This document shows, one piece after another, positions 19,537 to 28,238 of a stretch of DNA of 64,000 nt. Under the pieces are notes generated by a model. That model searched no databases and was not told where the DNA came from. It saw nothing but the letters and a program-made list of their open reading frames with translations. The position numbers and the translations under genes are program-made. Origin of the DNA: Nitratireductor kimnyeongensis (GTDB lineage Bacteria > Pseudomonadota > Alphaproteobacteria > Rhizobiales > Rhizobiaceae); the NCBI RefSeq assembly GCF_019891395.1, contig NZ_CP078143.1, forward strand, positions 1,464,001 through 1,528,000. Direction: 5' to 3'. Positions within the stretch are counted from its first letter, which is position 1. The number at the start of each line of letters is the position of its first letter.

Positions 19537-19565
19537 ATACTCCCCGGCCGGCGGCCGGGGAGTAT
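19537..19565. terminator. 13-bp perfect inverted repeat between convergent genes
   Basis: ATACTCCCCGGCC (19537-19549) pairs with GGCCGGGGAGTAT (19553-19565) across a 3-nt loop. It lies between the convergent WYL regulator and trcR genes and probably ends transcription from both sides, though no U-tract is present. Confidence 0.65.
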
Positions 19566-19578
19566 CTCAGTCGTCAGA

Positions 19579-20292
19579 TCAGGACCGCTCGTCCTCATCT
19601 TCTTCGTCCGGATCGCTGGACTTCAGCGATGACAACTTGGCAAAGACTGCGTCCGCGTCCAGTTCCTGCTCATCGGAAGATGCGTCGGAGACGGCCTGCC
19701 CACCGAGAGGCAGATCTTCGGTCTCTGAAGCCGGGAGCAGGGTTTCACCGGTGCTCTCCTGCGGCGGGAGGTATTTTGCCGCGCGCTGCACTTCCAGATC
19801 GAGATCAATCTGAGAGCAAAGCCCAAGCGTAACCGGATCCATGGGAACAAGGTTCGCCGAGTTCCAGTGCGTGCGCTCACGGATAGCTTCGATGGTCGAT
19901 TTTGTGGTGCCCACAAGACGCGAAATCTGCGCATCCTTGAGTTCAGGATGATTGCGCACCAGCCAGAGAATGGCATTCGGGCGATCCTGACGCTTGGAGA
20001 GCGGCGTGTAACGCGGCCCCTTACGCTTGGCCTCCGGCACGCGAACCTTCGGCTCCGAAAGACGCAGTTTGTGGTTCGGATTTTCCTCCCCGAGAGCGAT
20101 CTCCTCGCGGGTAAGCTGTCCGGTCATCACCGGGTCCATACCCTTGATGCCCTGCGCAGCGTCACCATCAGCGATGGCACCTACTTCGAGAGGGTGCAGT
20201 TTGCAGAATTCGGCGATCTGATCAAAGCTCAGCGCCGTATTGTCGACCAGCCAAACGGCGGTGGCCTTGGGCATGAGAAGCGTGTTGGCCAT
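19579..20292 (-). CDS. trcR: Cell-cycle transcriptional regulator TrcR (DUF1013)
   Basis: A 237-residue DUF1013 protein, nearly restricted to alphaproteobacteria. The N-terminus 'MANTLLMPKATAVWLVDNTALSFDQIAEFCKLHPLEVGAIADGDAAQGI' is the family hallmark with a helix-turn-helix-like segment, and 'RPNAILWLVRNHPELKDAQISRLVGTTKSTIEAIRERTHWN' (about 105-145) forms the second one. The C-terminal ~50 residues are acidic and low in complexity (SDPDEEDEDERS). Published work on the family links it to cell-cycle transcription with RNA polymerase; the details here are inferred from the family. Confidence 0.9.
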   Translation of the reverse strand: MANTLLMPKATAVWLVDNTALSFDQIAEFCKLHPLEVGAIADGDAAQGIKGMDPVMTGQLTREEIALGEENPNHKLRLSEPKVRVPEAKRKGPRYTPLSKRQDRPNAILWLVRNHPELKDAQISRLVGTTKSTIEAIRERTHWNSANLVPMDPVTLGLCSQIDLDLEVQRAAKYLPPQESTGETLLPASETEDLPLGGQAVSDASSDEQELDADAVFAKLSSLKSSDPDEEDEDERS

Positions 20293-20430
20293 GTTTCAAG
20301 AATCCTCTTCCTTCGCCCGCGTCCCTGGCGCGGGCGGTGGTCATAACCACCGATGTTGGGAAATATCGTCCGCGTTATAAACTGAAACACAAGGCGGACG
20401 CAACAAATTGCGCGTTCCCTCAATTGGGGA

Positions 20431-20470
20431 GTGTCACCGAACCGTCATTGATGTGTCATCGGGTTGAAAT
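20431..20470 (+). promoter_or_regulatory. Pho box (PhoB binding site) of the phytase/esterase-like gene
   Basis: Three direct repeats of the PhoB half-site with an exact 11-bp period: GTGTCAC (20431-20437), CCGTCAT (20442-20448) and GTGTCAT (20453-20459), with a degenerate fourth unit TTGAAAT at 20464-20470. The consensus half-site is CTGTCAT with 4-bp spacers. It ends 51 bp before the start codon at 20521, the right place for activation by phosphate starvation. A clear -10 box is not evident. Confidence 0.75.
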
Positions 20471-20520
20471 CATCCCTCTCGATTGTGCCGCTCCTATGGG
20501 TCTTGAGGGAGTTTTCAGAC

Positions 20521-22719
20521 ATGGGACGCAAAGCAATCATTCTAGGCCTGCTGGCAAGCACGGCAGCCGTTTTTCCTGCGCATGCCGATATGGCATTCAA
20601 CCGTATCGCGACGTTTCCGGTGGCAGAAAACCTGCCGGCCGAGACGGACGCGGCCACCGAAACCTCTTCGGAGATCATCGCGCGCAGCGCTGACGGCAAC
20701 ACTTTGATCTACTCCGACAGCCCGCTGGGTGGCGTGGGGTTCGTCGACATCAGCGATGCCAACGCGCCGAAGGCCGGCGGCGTGCTCAAATTGGAGGGTG
20801 AGCCGACCTCTGTGGGTGTGGCTGGCCAGAAAGCCATCGCGGCCGTGAACACATCCGAGAGCTACACCAGCCCTTCGGGGAACCTCGTCGTGATCGACAT
20901 GGCCACGAAAACCGCCGAAGAGTCCTGCGAACTGGGTGGCCAACCGGATTCTGTCGCCGTCAGCAATGATGGCCGCTTCCTTGCCGTCGCCATCGAGAAC
21001 GAGCGCGACGAGGACCTTAACGACGGTGTAATTCCACAGATGCCCGCCGGGGACCTCAAGATCTTCAATCTCACCGACGGCGCGCCGGACTGCGGCAGCA
21101 TGAAGACCGTTTCCCTGAGCGGCCTTGCAGAGATTGCACCAGAAGACCCGGAGCCTGAATTCGTCGATTTCAATGAAAACGGCGACATCGTTGTGACACT
21201 ACAGGAAAACAACCATATCGCTGTGGTTTCAGCTGAAAGCGGCGAAGTGACAAGCCATTTCTCCGCTGGCCAGATCAACCTTGAGAACATCGACACGCTG
21301 GACAATGGCGCGATCGATTTCAATCAGACAGCCAATGCGCTGAAGCGCGAACCCGATGCCGTAAAATGGCTGGACGATGATCGCTTCGTGACTGCCAACG
21401 AAGGCGATTACGAGGGCGGATCGCGCAGCTTCACCATTTTCAGCAAGTCGGGTGAGGTTCTGTTCGACAGCGGCAAAGACCTCGAGTTTCGCGCCGCCGC
21501 TGTCGGCCACTATCCCGACAAACGCTCCGACGCCAAGGGAACGGAACCCGAAGGTCTTGAAGTCGCGAGCTTTGGCGATCAGCGGTATATTTTCGTGGCG
21601 CTTGAGCGCGCTTCGCTCGTCGTGGTCTACCGCGACACCGGCGCCGAACCGGAATTCGTCCAGGTCCTCCCCTCCGGCATCGGTCCGGAAGGCCTCGTGG
21701 CAATACCCGAACGTAACCTGCTCGTTACCGCAAACGAGACCGATCTGGTGGAAGACGGTGCGGCCCGCTCCCACGTGATGGTCTACGAACTGACCGAAGG
21801 AACGCCTGTCTATCCGACCATCGAATCGGCGCGTGACGACAACGGCGCTCCGCTTGCCTGGGGTGCCCTCTCCGGCCTCGTGGCAGATCGTGAAAAGCCG
21901 GGTACGCTTTACGCCGTGTCCGATTCCTTCTACGGCAATCAGCCCAGCATCTTCACCATCGACGCGAACGAGAAGCCGGCCCGCATCACCGCCAAGGCCA
22001 TCGTCACGCGTGACGGCATGGCGGCCCAGAAGCTCGACCTCGAGGGTATCGCCAATGACGGTGAAGGTGGTTTCTGGCTCGCTTCGGAAGGCCGCACCGA
22101 CCGTCTTACCCCACATGCTCTTTTCCGCATTGACGCCGCCGGCGAGATACAGGACGAGATCGCACTTCCCGCCGAGCTTCTCGCAGTCGAGAAGCGCTTC
22201 GGAATGGAAGGCGTGACGGTGGTCGGTGAAGGTGACGACCAGATGCTGGTCGTGGCCATTCAGCGTGAATGGGGCGACGACCCTAAAGGACAGGTGAAGC
22301 TGGTAAGCTACAAACCCGTTTCCGGCGAGTGGGCCGCAGTGCGGTACCCGCTCGATGCAAGCGAAAAAGGCTGGGTCGGTCTCTCCGAGATCACCGCTCA
22401 CGATGGCAAACTCTACATCGTCGAGCGTGACAACCAAATCGGTACATCCGCGAAGATCAAGAAGCTCTACAGCGTCTCGCTTGAGAGCTTTCAGACGGCG
22501 TCGCTCGATGCAGATCTACCCCTGGTCGAAAAGACGCTGGTGCGAGACCTCGTGCCCGACATGAAAGCCGCCACCAATGGCTATGTCGTCGATAAAATCG
22601 AGGGCTTCGCAATCGACGTTGAAGGAACGGCCTACTTCGTGACCGACAATGATGGTGTGGACGATTCTTCCGGCGAAACGATTTTCGTCAATCTCGGCAA
22701 ACTAGACGCCACCAACTGA
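20521..22719 (+). CDS. Secreted esterase-like/phytase-family protein with N-terminal beta-propeller
   Basis: A 732-residue exported protein. Residues 1-~21 are a Sec signal peptide (MGRKAIILGLLASTAAVFPAHA). The first half has repeated 'VDISDANAPKAGGVLKL', 'DSVAVSNDGRFLAVAIENERDED' and 'REPDAVKWLDDDRFVTANEGDYEGGSRSFTIFSKSG' segments typical of choice-of-anchor-I / alkaline-phosphatase-like beta-propellers. The second half (about 430-730) matches the 'esterase-like activity of phytase' domain: 'GALSGLVADREKPGTLYAVSDSFYGNQPSIFTID', 'DLEGIANDGEGGFWLASEGR', 'VGLSEITAHDGKLYIVERDNQIG' and 'KIEGFAIDVEGTAYFVTDNDG'. The upstream Pho box suggests periplasmic phosphate scavenging. Start at 20521 has GGGAG 9 nt upstream. 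Confidence 0.88.
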   Translation: MGRKAIILGLLASTAAVFPAHADMAFNRIATFPVAENLPAETDAATETSSEIIARSADGNTLIYSDSPLGGVGFVDISDANAPKAGGVLKLEGEPTSVGVAGQKAIAAVNTSESYTSPSGNLVVIDMATKTAEESCELGGQPDSVAVSNDGRFLAVAIENERDEDLNDGVIPQMPAGDLKIFNLTDGAPDCGSMKTVSLSGLAEIAPEDPEPEFVDFNENGDIVVTLQENNHIAVVSAESGEVTSHFSAGQINLENIDTLDNGAIDFNQTANALKREPDAVKWLDDDRFVTANEGDYEGGSRSFTIFSKSGEVLFDSGKDLEFRAAAVGHYPDKRSDAKGTEPEGLEVASFGDQRYIFVALERASLVVVYRDTGAEPEFVQVLPSGIGPEGLVAIPERNLLVTANETDLVEDGAARSHVMVYELTEGTPVYPTIESARDDNGAPLAWGALSGLVADREKPGTLYAVSDSFYGNQPSIFTIDANEKPARITAKAIVTRDGMAAQKLDLEGIANDGEGGFWLASEGRTDRLTPHALFRIDAAGEIQDEIALPAELLAVEKRFGMEGVTVVGEGDDQMLVVAIQREWGDDPKGQVKLVSYKPVSGEWAAVRYPLDASEKGWVGLSEITAHDGKLYIVERDNQIGTSAKIKKLYSVSLESFQTASLDADLPLVEKTLVRDLVPDMKAATNGYVVDKIEGFAIDVEGTAYFVTDNDGVDDSSGETIFVNLGKLDATN

Positions 22720-22740
22720 CACCGCCTCCTCCCAAGGCGG

Positions 22741-22775
22741 GGAAGCTCCGGCGCCAGCGCCGGAGCTTCCTTTTT
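22741..22775 (+). terminator. Rho-independent terminator of the phytase-like gene
   Basis: A 14-bp perfect stem (22741-22754 with 22757-22770) followed by TTTTT. It ends the plus-strand transcript just before the convergent quinone oxidoreductase gene. Confidence 0.9.
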
Positions 22776-22779
22776 CATG

Positions 22780-23787
22780 TCAGGCGACATTGAGCACGAT
22801 CTTGCCTATATGCGCCCCATCTTCCATACGCTCATGCGCACGCCATGCCTCTTCCAGAGGGAAGGCCTCGTCCATGACCGGAGAAATGCGACCTGCAGCC
22901 AAAAGCGGCCAGACATGCGCTTCAAGTTCGGTGGCAATACGCGCCTTGAATGCCACAGACCGGGGTCTGAGTGTGGATCCCGTATGGGTGAGCCGCTTGC
23001 GCATGATCAACGAGAAATCCACCGTGGCGCGGGGTCCTTTTAAGAAGGCGATCTGCACGATGCGTCCATCCATAGCGGCCGCCTCGTAATTGCGTTCGAT
23101 GTAATCACCGCCGATCATATCGAGAATGACATCGGCCCCATGACCGTCCGTCTCTTCCTTCACGGCCTCAACGAAATCCTCATCGCAATAATTGACCGAG
23201 CGCACCGCGCCCAGCAAGGTACAGGCAGCGCACTTTTTGGCAGAGCCCGCTGTTGCAATCACCTTCGACCCCAGAGCTTTAGCCAGTTGGATCGCAGTCG
23301 TGCCTATCCCTGAGGAACCGCCATGAACCAGCAGTGTCTCTCCCTCCTTGAGGCCGCCACGCTGATATACGTTGTGCCACACTGTGAAGAAGGTTTCAGG
23401 GATCGCGGCCGCTTCAAGAAAGGTGAGATCGCGTGGAATCGGCAGAGCATTCGTCTCATGAGTCAAGCAATATTCGGCATAGCCGCCGCCTGGTGTGAGA
23501 GCGGCGACGCGGTCGCCAACCTGCCAGCGCTTTACGTTTTCACCCACGGCTGCCACCTCGCCGGCAACCTCCAGACCGGGTAGATCAGAAGCGCCGGGCG
23601 GCGCCGGATACAAGCCCTTCCTCTGAAAAACATCAGGTCGATTGATGCCGGCGGCGCGTACCCTGATCAGGATTTCCCCATCGCCCGGCTTCGGCACCAC
23701 CCGCTGCTCTGGCTTCAAAACACTTGGTTCACCCGGTTCGCTGATGGCGATCACCGTCATCTTTTCTGGAAGTGCTGTGTTGTTCAT
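22780..23787 (-). CDS. NAD(P)H-quinone oxidoreductase (zeta-crystallin/QOR type)
   Basis: A 335-residue medium-chain dehydrogenase without zinc ligands. It shows the QOR features 'PGDGEILIRVRAAGINRPDVFQRKGLYPAPPGASDLPGLEVAGEVAAVG', 'GGGYAEYCL' and the nucleotide-binding 'LVHGGSSGIGTTAIQLAKALGSKVIATAGSAKKC', the PIG3-like subgroup. These enzymes reduce quinones with NADPH. Several ATGs are possible: 23787 and 23790 share an AGGGGC a few bases upstream. It is convergent with the phytase-like gene. Confidence 0.92.
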   Translation of the reverse strand: MNNTALPEKMTVIAISEPGEPSVLKPEQRVVPKPGDGEILIRVRAAGINRPDVFQRKGLYPAPPGASDLPGLEVAGEVAAVGENVKRWQVGDRVAALTPGGGYAEYCLTHETNALPIPRDLTFLEAAAIPETFFTVWHNVYQRGGLKEGETLLVHGGSSGIGTTAIQLAKALGSKVIATAGSAKKCAACTLLGAVRSVNYCDEDFVEAVKEETDGHGADVILDMIGGDYIERNYEAAAMDGRIVQIAFLKGPRATVDFSLIMRKRLTHTGSTLRPRSVAFKARIATELEAHVWPLLAAGRISPVMDEAFPLEEAWRAHERMEDGAHIGKIVLNVA

Positions 23788-23945
23788 CATGCCCCTGTTG
23801 ATTTGAAGAACGTCTGACAACACAATCGGCTAGCGATGCATTTGGATCAAGGTCAATCCCGGCCACTGCCAACCTGGCACGACCGAGAGGCTGCAAGGCT
23901 CACGGGCATCCAAGGACAGCTATCCAGATGACGGAAGGATGAATG

Positions 23946-24140
23946 ATGGCCATTTTCGACGAGGAAGAGAGGAAGCCGATAGCCAGCCACCAGATTGGGC
24001 AAGATCTATCCCTACTATCGGTGGACGAGCTCAAGTACCGGATCACGCAATTGCAGGAAGAAATATTGCGGATCGAACGAGAGGTCGAAAGCAAGGGCGC
24101 AACCAAAACTGCGGCCGAGGCATTGTTTCATCGCAGCTGA
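23946..24140 (+). CDS. DUF1192 family protein
   Basis: A 64-residue small protein with 'MAIFDEEERKPIASHQIGQDLSLLSVDELKYRITQLQEEILRIEREVESK', the whole DUF1192 pattern: an N-terminal D/E-rich motif, the invariant 'GQDLSLLSVDEL' and a short coiled coil. Members occur throughout alphaproteobacteria, function unknown. GGAAGGA lies just upstream. An ATG one codon earlier (23943) is also possible. Confidence 0.85.
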   Translation: MAIFDEEERKPIASHQIGQDLSLLSVDELKYRITQLQEEILRIEREVESKGATKTAAEALFHRS

Positions 24141-24342
24141 CCCGTTTCAAACTGCGCAATCATGGCCTTGAGCGGCGGTTTTGCGATGCAATTGACGGAC
24201 TTATTCGCACATACTGTCAATCGCATGTCTCGAAGACGCCATCAAAGAGTCTGCGGCCTTGCTCGCGCCATGTTTCAATGGCGACGGCATCAGTCGACAG
24301 ACGCCGGCCTGTTCGAACCCATATTCTCCTCGGAACCCTTTC

Positions 24343-25605
24343 ATGCTGTCACCTCTCGGCTCCATAATTGCTCTTCTTCTTGGCACTGCCTTCCTATTGA
24401 CGGGGTCGGGTCTTCACGGGCTTCTCCTACCGCTACGCGGGCAGATGGAAGGGTTTCCCACGGCCTCTCTGGGCGCTTTGGGTGCTGCCTGGGCGGTAGG
24501 CTTCGTGGCGGGTTGCTTCATAGCACCCCGCATCGTGCGCCGAGCCGGCCATGTCCGCGCCTTTGGCGCTTTTGCGGCTGCGGGCGCGATTATCGCATTG
24601 CTGACCGGCATGTGGGTGGATCCAACCGGTTGGGTGGTCCTTCGCATATTCACCGGCTTCACCATGGCGGGCGCGTTCATGGTGATCGAGAGCTGGTTGA
24701 ACGAAAAGTCGACGAATGAAAATCGCGGCACCGTTTTCGGCATCTACATGATGCTGACCTATGGATCGCTGACCGCGGGTCAGATGACGGTTGCCTTCGG
24801 CAACGTTTCCAACACGATCCTTTTTATGACCACAGGCATATTGTTCTGCATGGCGCTCATTCCGACAGCGGTATCGAAGGCTGTGAGCCCGGAGCCGCTG
24901 GCGCAGGTTTCGCTTGATTTGAAAGGACTTTACCACAACTCGCCGGTCTCTTTTCTTGGCTGTGTGCTCGTCGGGATTGCAAACGGCGCCTGGGGCACAC
25001 TTGGAGCTGTCTATGGGGGTCTCATAGGCATTTCGACATTGCAGATCGCCACAATGATGAGCATTGCCGTTCTTGCGGGGGCGGCACTGCAGCTTCCTGC
25101 AGGACGCCTCTCTGATCGAATCGATCGTCGCCTCGTCATAGCGGGCGCGTCTTTCGGCTCGGGCCTGTTAGGGCTGCTCATTTTTCTGAGCGCCCCGCGC
25201 GACGGCACCTATGTGATCGCGATGACCGCCATCTATGGCGCTTTCGCCTATACGCTTTATTCGATCATCGTGGCGCATGCCAACGACCACGCGACCCCGG
25301 AGGATTTTGTTAAAGTCGCAAGCGGACTGCTCTTCCTTTATGGCTTCGGCACCATGCTTGGACCATTGATCGGAGGCGTGCTTATGGAAATCATGCGGCC
25401 GGAAAGCCTCTTCCTCATTACCGCGCTCGCGCATTTCAGCCTTGGCGCCTACGCCCTGCTTCGAATCTCGCAGCGCGCACCGGTTCCCGTGGACGAGCGC
25501 GAGGCCTTCAAAACGCTGCCGTCCGAACGCGCCGTCACGCCTCAGGCAGCCGTTCTTGATCCGCGCAGTGACACGGACGAAAATTTGGCTGAGACTGTCG
25601 AATAA
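24343..25605 (+). CDS. MFS transporter (YcaD-like)
   Basis: A 420-residue major facilitator with about 12 membrane helices. 'RLSDRIDRRLVIAGASFGSG' (helix 8-9 loop) corresponds to the MFS motif A in the second half, and 'GFTMAGAFMVIESWLNEKSTNENRGTVFGIYMMLTYGSLTAGQ' in the first half is typical of the YcaD/UhpC-like group of uncharacterised permeases. The C-terminal ~50 residues are hydrophilic. Substrate unknown. The start at 24343 fits the first membrane helix; the ribosome site is weak (GGAA). Confidence 0.88.
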   Translation: MLSPLGSIIALLLGTAFLLTGSGLHGLLLPLRGQMEGFPTASLGALGAAWAVGFVAGCFIAPRIVRRAGHVRAFGAFAAAGAIIALLTGMWVDPTGWVVLRIFTGFTMAGAFMVIESWLNEKSTNENRGTVFGIYMMLTYGSLTAGQMTVAFGNVSNTILFMTTGILFCMALIPTAVSKAVSPEPLAQVSLDLKGLYHNSPVSFLGCVLVGIANGAWGTLGAVYGGLIGISTLQIATMMSIAVLAGAALQLPAGRLSDRIDRRLVIAGASFGSGLLGLLIFLSAPRDGTYVIAMTAIYGAFAYTLYSIIVAHANDHATPEDFVKVASGLLFLYGFGTMLGPLIGGVLMEIMRPESLFLITALAHFSLGAYALLRISQRAPVPVDEREAFKTLPSERAVTPQAAVLDPRSDTDENLAETVE

Positions 25606-25931
25606 GCTTCACAAAACAAGTCTATCAAACTCACGGTCGCTGTTTCCGCGCGATACCAAAAACAAGGCCCCCGCACCGAAAAAATTCGAGGCGGAGGCCG
25701 ACGGTCCTGCGCGGACCACATGTCAAAAGGGAATCCGTCAGTCACGAGCACATCAATAGTGTTCCGGCTGACATTCATAGCAGAAGACGAAATCTCTCTA
25801 ATCGATTTCGCTTCGCAAAGTGCCCTTGCAACAAGGGCCGGAACGGGGTTCCGGCTTTCAGTCAACAGGACGTTCCCTCAATGCGCGTGATTGTTTCACA
25901 TGCATCCAAAAGAAAGCATGTGGGCAACGAC
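25606..25931. other. Intergenic region with two adjoining hairpins
   Basis: No coding sequence is evident. Two hairpins share one base: GCCCTTG/CAAGGGC (25822-25838, 3-nt loop) and GCCGGAAC/GTTCCGGC (25837-25855, 3-nt loop) followed by TTT. On the plus strand this resembles the end of a small RNA or a terminator far behind the MFS gene. Confidence 0.4.
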
Positions 25932-26111
25932 CTAGTGACGGGTAACCGCCGATTTGAGCTTTTCCATCTCGTCCTTGATGGCCAACTTGCGTCGCTTGAG
26001 TTGAGCCACATCGAGTTCGTCGACCGATGGATGGAGCTTCGCATCGTCGATTTCACGCTCCAGTTCACCGTGTTTGCGCTTCAACTCTGCAAGATGGGAT
26101 TCAAGAGACAT
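25932..26111 (-). CDS. YdcH/DUF465 family small protein
   Basis: A 59-residue charged helical protein starting MSLESHLAELKRKHGELERE and ending KLAIKDEMEKLKSAVTRH. The pattern L-x-x-x-H-x-x-L-(7-8)-P-x-x-(~5)-L-K-(2-3)-K-L-x-x-K-D is the DUF465 (YdcH) signature. AAGGAG sits 9 nt before its start. The function of the family is unknown; a role in cell-envelope or division stress has been suggested only loosely. It points away from a second DUF465 gene on the other strand. Confidence 0.85.
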   Translation of the reverse strand: MSLESHLAELKRKHGELEREIDDAKLHPSVDELDVAQLKRRKLAIKDEMEKLKSAVTRH

Positions 26112-26370
26112 GATTGGGCTCTCCTTTGCTTCCTCGAGAACTCACCGGCCCCAATGCCCGCCCGCAGGAACCGGCGATCTAGACAGTGTGCCACCACAAA
26201 TGTGGCTTGTCGAACACCTGCTGGTAGCATTTCCTGAAACACTGAAATGTGGTATAAGCGCCGCCGCTGCCGGGATGAACTCGACGGCATCGCCGGGTTG
26301 CTCATTCAACAGTGGATATCTCACTTGTGTTTGCAGCCAAACTTTCGCGCATGTGGGTCAACTGACTGTG

Positions 26371-26577
26371 GTGACATCTGAACAGGAACAGGCGGAGATT
26401 CGTCTTGAATTCGCCCGCCTCAAGCAGGATCACGCGGATTTCGATGCCGCAATCAACGCGATGATCGCTACAGGCAGCGATCCACTTCGCATCCAGCGCA
26501 TGAAGAAAAAGAAACTGGCTCTGAAAGACAGACTCCAAGAACTGGAAGACAATATTATCCCGGACATCATCGCCTGA
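26371..26577 (+). CDS. YdcH/DUF465 family small protein (second copy)
   Basis: A 68-residue DUF465 protein: 'EQEQAEIRLEFARLKQDHADFDAAINAMIATGSDPLRIQRMKKKKLALKDRLQELEDNIIPDIIA'. The terminal 'DxIIPDIIA' marks the alphaproteobacterial subgroup. The start is uncertain: GTG at 26368 or 26371 give the expected length; the next in-frame ATG upstream (26275) would add a 30-residue non-conserved segment. A TATAAG at 26252-26257 could be its -10 box. It precedes purE by 90 bp on the same strand. Confidence 0.82.
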   Translation: MTSEQEQAEIRLEFARLKQDHADFDAAINAMIATGSDPLRIQRMKKKKLALKDRLQELEDNIIPDIIA

Positions 26578-26667
26578 ACCTCCTGTTTTGGAGAACTTGC
26601 CGCCTGGCGAGCTTGCGGTGACGGTCGGTTTTGACTACAGCCTCATTTTTGATTGCGAGGGGATCTG

Positions 26668-27159
26668 ATGGCTGAGCGGTCCGCCCGTGTGGCGATTATC
26701 ATGGGAAGCCAATCCGACTGGGCAACGATGCGGCATGCCGCTGACACGCTCGACCAACTGGGAGTCGAGTATGAGGCGCGAATTGTCTCTGCACACCGCA
26801 CACCGGAGCGCCTTTACGACTTCGCCAGAAACGCCCGCAACGAGGGTTTCCAGACGATCATCGCAGGTGCCGGCGGCGCTGCTCACCTGCCAGGCATGAC
26901 GGCAGCACTGACACCGCTTCCCGTTTTTGGCGTACCGGTCGAATCCAAAGCGCTCTCTGGACAGGATTCACTTCTCTCCATCGTGCAGATGCCGGCTGGC
27001 ATTCCAGTTGGTACACTCGCCATCGGCCGTGCTGGCGCCATCAACGCAGCACTCTTGTCCGCGGCTGTGTTGGCGCTCCACGACGCGAATCTGTCAGAAC
27101 GGCTCGATGCCTGGCGCCTAGAACAAACGGCAGGCGTTGCCGATTATCCGGTCGATTGA
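26668..27159 (+). CDS. purE: N5-carboxyaminoimidazole ribonucleotide mutase
   Basis: PurE converts N5-CAIR to CAIR in purine synthesis. The 163-residue protein has '[40 protein letters not shown]', with the substrate-binding GSxSD and SAHR motifs, and '[14 protein letters not shown]' and '[27 protein letters not shown]', all class I PurE. GAGGGG lies 6-11 nt upstream of the ATG. purK follows immediately. Confidence 0.96.
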   Translation: MAERSARVAIIMGSQSDWATMRHAADTLDQLGVEYEARIVSAHRTPERLYDFARNARNEGFQTIIAGAGGAAHLPGMTAALTPLPVFGVPVESKALSGQDSLLSIVQMPAGIPVGTLAIGRAGAINAALLSAAVLALHDANLSERLDAWRLEQTAGVADYPVD

Positions 27160-27161
27160 GC

Positions 27162-28238
27162 ATGAATACCCCTCTCCCTCAAGGCGCGACGATCGGCATT
27201 CTCGGCGGCGGTCAACTTGGGCGCATGCTGGCAATGGCGGCAGCTAAGCTGGGCTATCGCACCGTGGTGCTGGACCCGGCCGCCGACAGCCCGGCAGCGC
27301 AGGTTGCCAATACCTTCATTCACGCCGCTTATGATGACACCGCCGCTCTCAAGGCGCTTCTCCGGCAGAGCGATGTAATTACCTACGAGTTTGAGAATGT
27401 ACCCGTAGCGACGGCCTTGTCCCTTTCCGAGGAAGCTTCGGTCTTTCCCCCGCCGGAAGCACTTGAGGCCGCACAAGACAGGCTGGCGGAGAAAATCTTC
27501 TTGAACGCGGCTGGAATATCCACAGCCCCATTCGTCTCTGTGGACAATGATGCCGACCTTGCGCGAGGACTGGAGCGTTTTTCAGGTGGTGTGCTCAAGA
27601 CTCGCCGTATGGGCTATGACGGCAAGGGCCAACGTGTCTTTCGCAATGTCGACCCAACCACACACCAAGGTGTCTTCTCGGATATGGGGAGCGTGCCGCT
27701 CATTCTGGAAGCTTTGGTTCCGTTTCGGCGGGAAATCTCGGTTATCGCTGCACGATCAATTGATGGAAGCATCGCCATTTACGACCCTGCTGAGAACGAA
27801 CATAGGGACGGCATACTGCACCGTTCGATCGTCCCCGCACGCGTCGGTCCCGGCACTCTCAGCGCGGCAAAACAGGCTGCAACTGAAATCCTGGGGTCAC
27901 TTCACTATGTGGGTGTGCTTGGCGTGGAGTTCTTTGTGCTCGATAGCGGCAAGGTGCTCGTCAACGAAATCGCTCCCCGCGTCCACAACTCCGGGCACTG
28001 GACCGAAGCGGCCTGCACGGTGTCCCAGTTCGAACAGCACATTCGCGCTGTGGCTGGCCTCCCGCTGGGCGACACACGCCGCCACTCAGACTGCCTGATG
28101 GAAAACCTGATCGGCGATGAGGTTCTGCGCGCATCCGAACTGCTCGAAGAACCTGATCTGATGCTCCATCTCTACGGCAAAACCGAAAGCAGGCCTGGCC
28201 GCAAGATGGGCCACTTCACCCGCCTTACAAACAACTGA
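27162..28238 (+). CDS. purK: 5-(carboxyamino)imidazole ribonucleotide synthase
   Basis: PurK makes N5-CAIR from AIR, ATP and bicarbonate and feeds PurE. The 358-residue ATP-grasp enzyme shows 'TIGILGGGQLGRMLAMAAAKLGYRTVVLDP', 'DVITYEFENVP', 'LKTRRMGYDGKGQ', 'EISVIAARSIDG' and 'VNEIAPRVHNSGHWT'. The ATG is 2 bp after the purE stop; a TTG at 27156 overlapping that stop is an alternative start. Its 3' end overlaps the convergent lprI-like gene by 14 bp. Confidence 0.96.
   Translation: MNTPLPQGATIGILGGGQLGRMLAMAAAKLGYRTVVLDPAADSPAAQVANTFIHAAYDDTAALKALLRQSDVITYEFENVPVATALSLSEEASVFPPPEALEAAQDRLAEKIFLNAAGISTAPFVSVDNDADLARGLERFSGGVLKTRRMGYDGKGQRVFRNVDPTTHQGVFSDMGSVPLILEALVPFRREISVIAARSIDGSIAIYDPAENEHRDGILHRSIVPARVGPGTLSAAKQAATEILGSLHYVGVLGVEFFVLDSGKVLVNEIAPRVHNSGHWTEAACTVSQFEQHIRAVAGLPLGDTRRHSDCLMENLIGDEVLRASELLEEPDLMLHLYGKTESRPGRKMGHFTRLTNN

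Noticed and set aside
21229..22437. 402-codon minus-strand open frame opposite the phytase-like gene
   Set aside because: Antisense to a well-supported gene with a Pho box and terminator; composition is that of a reverse-strand shadow.
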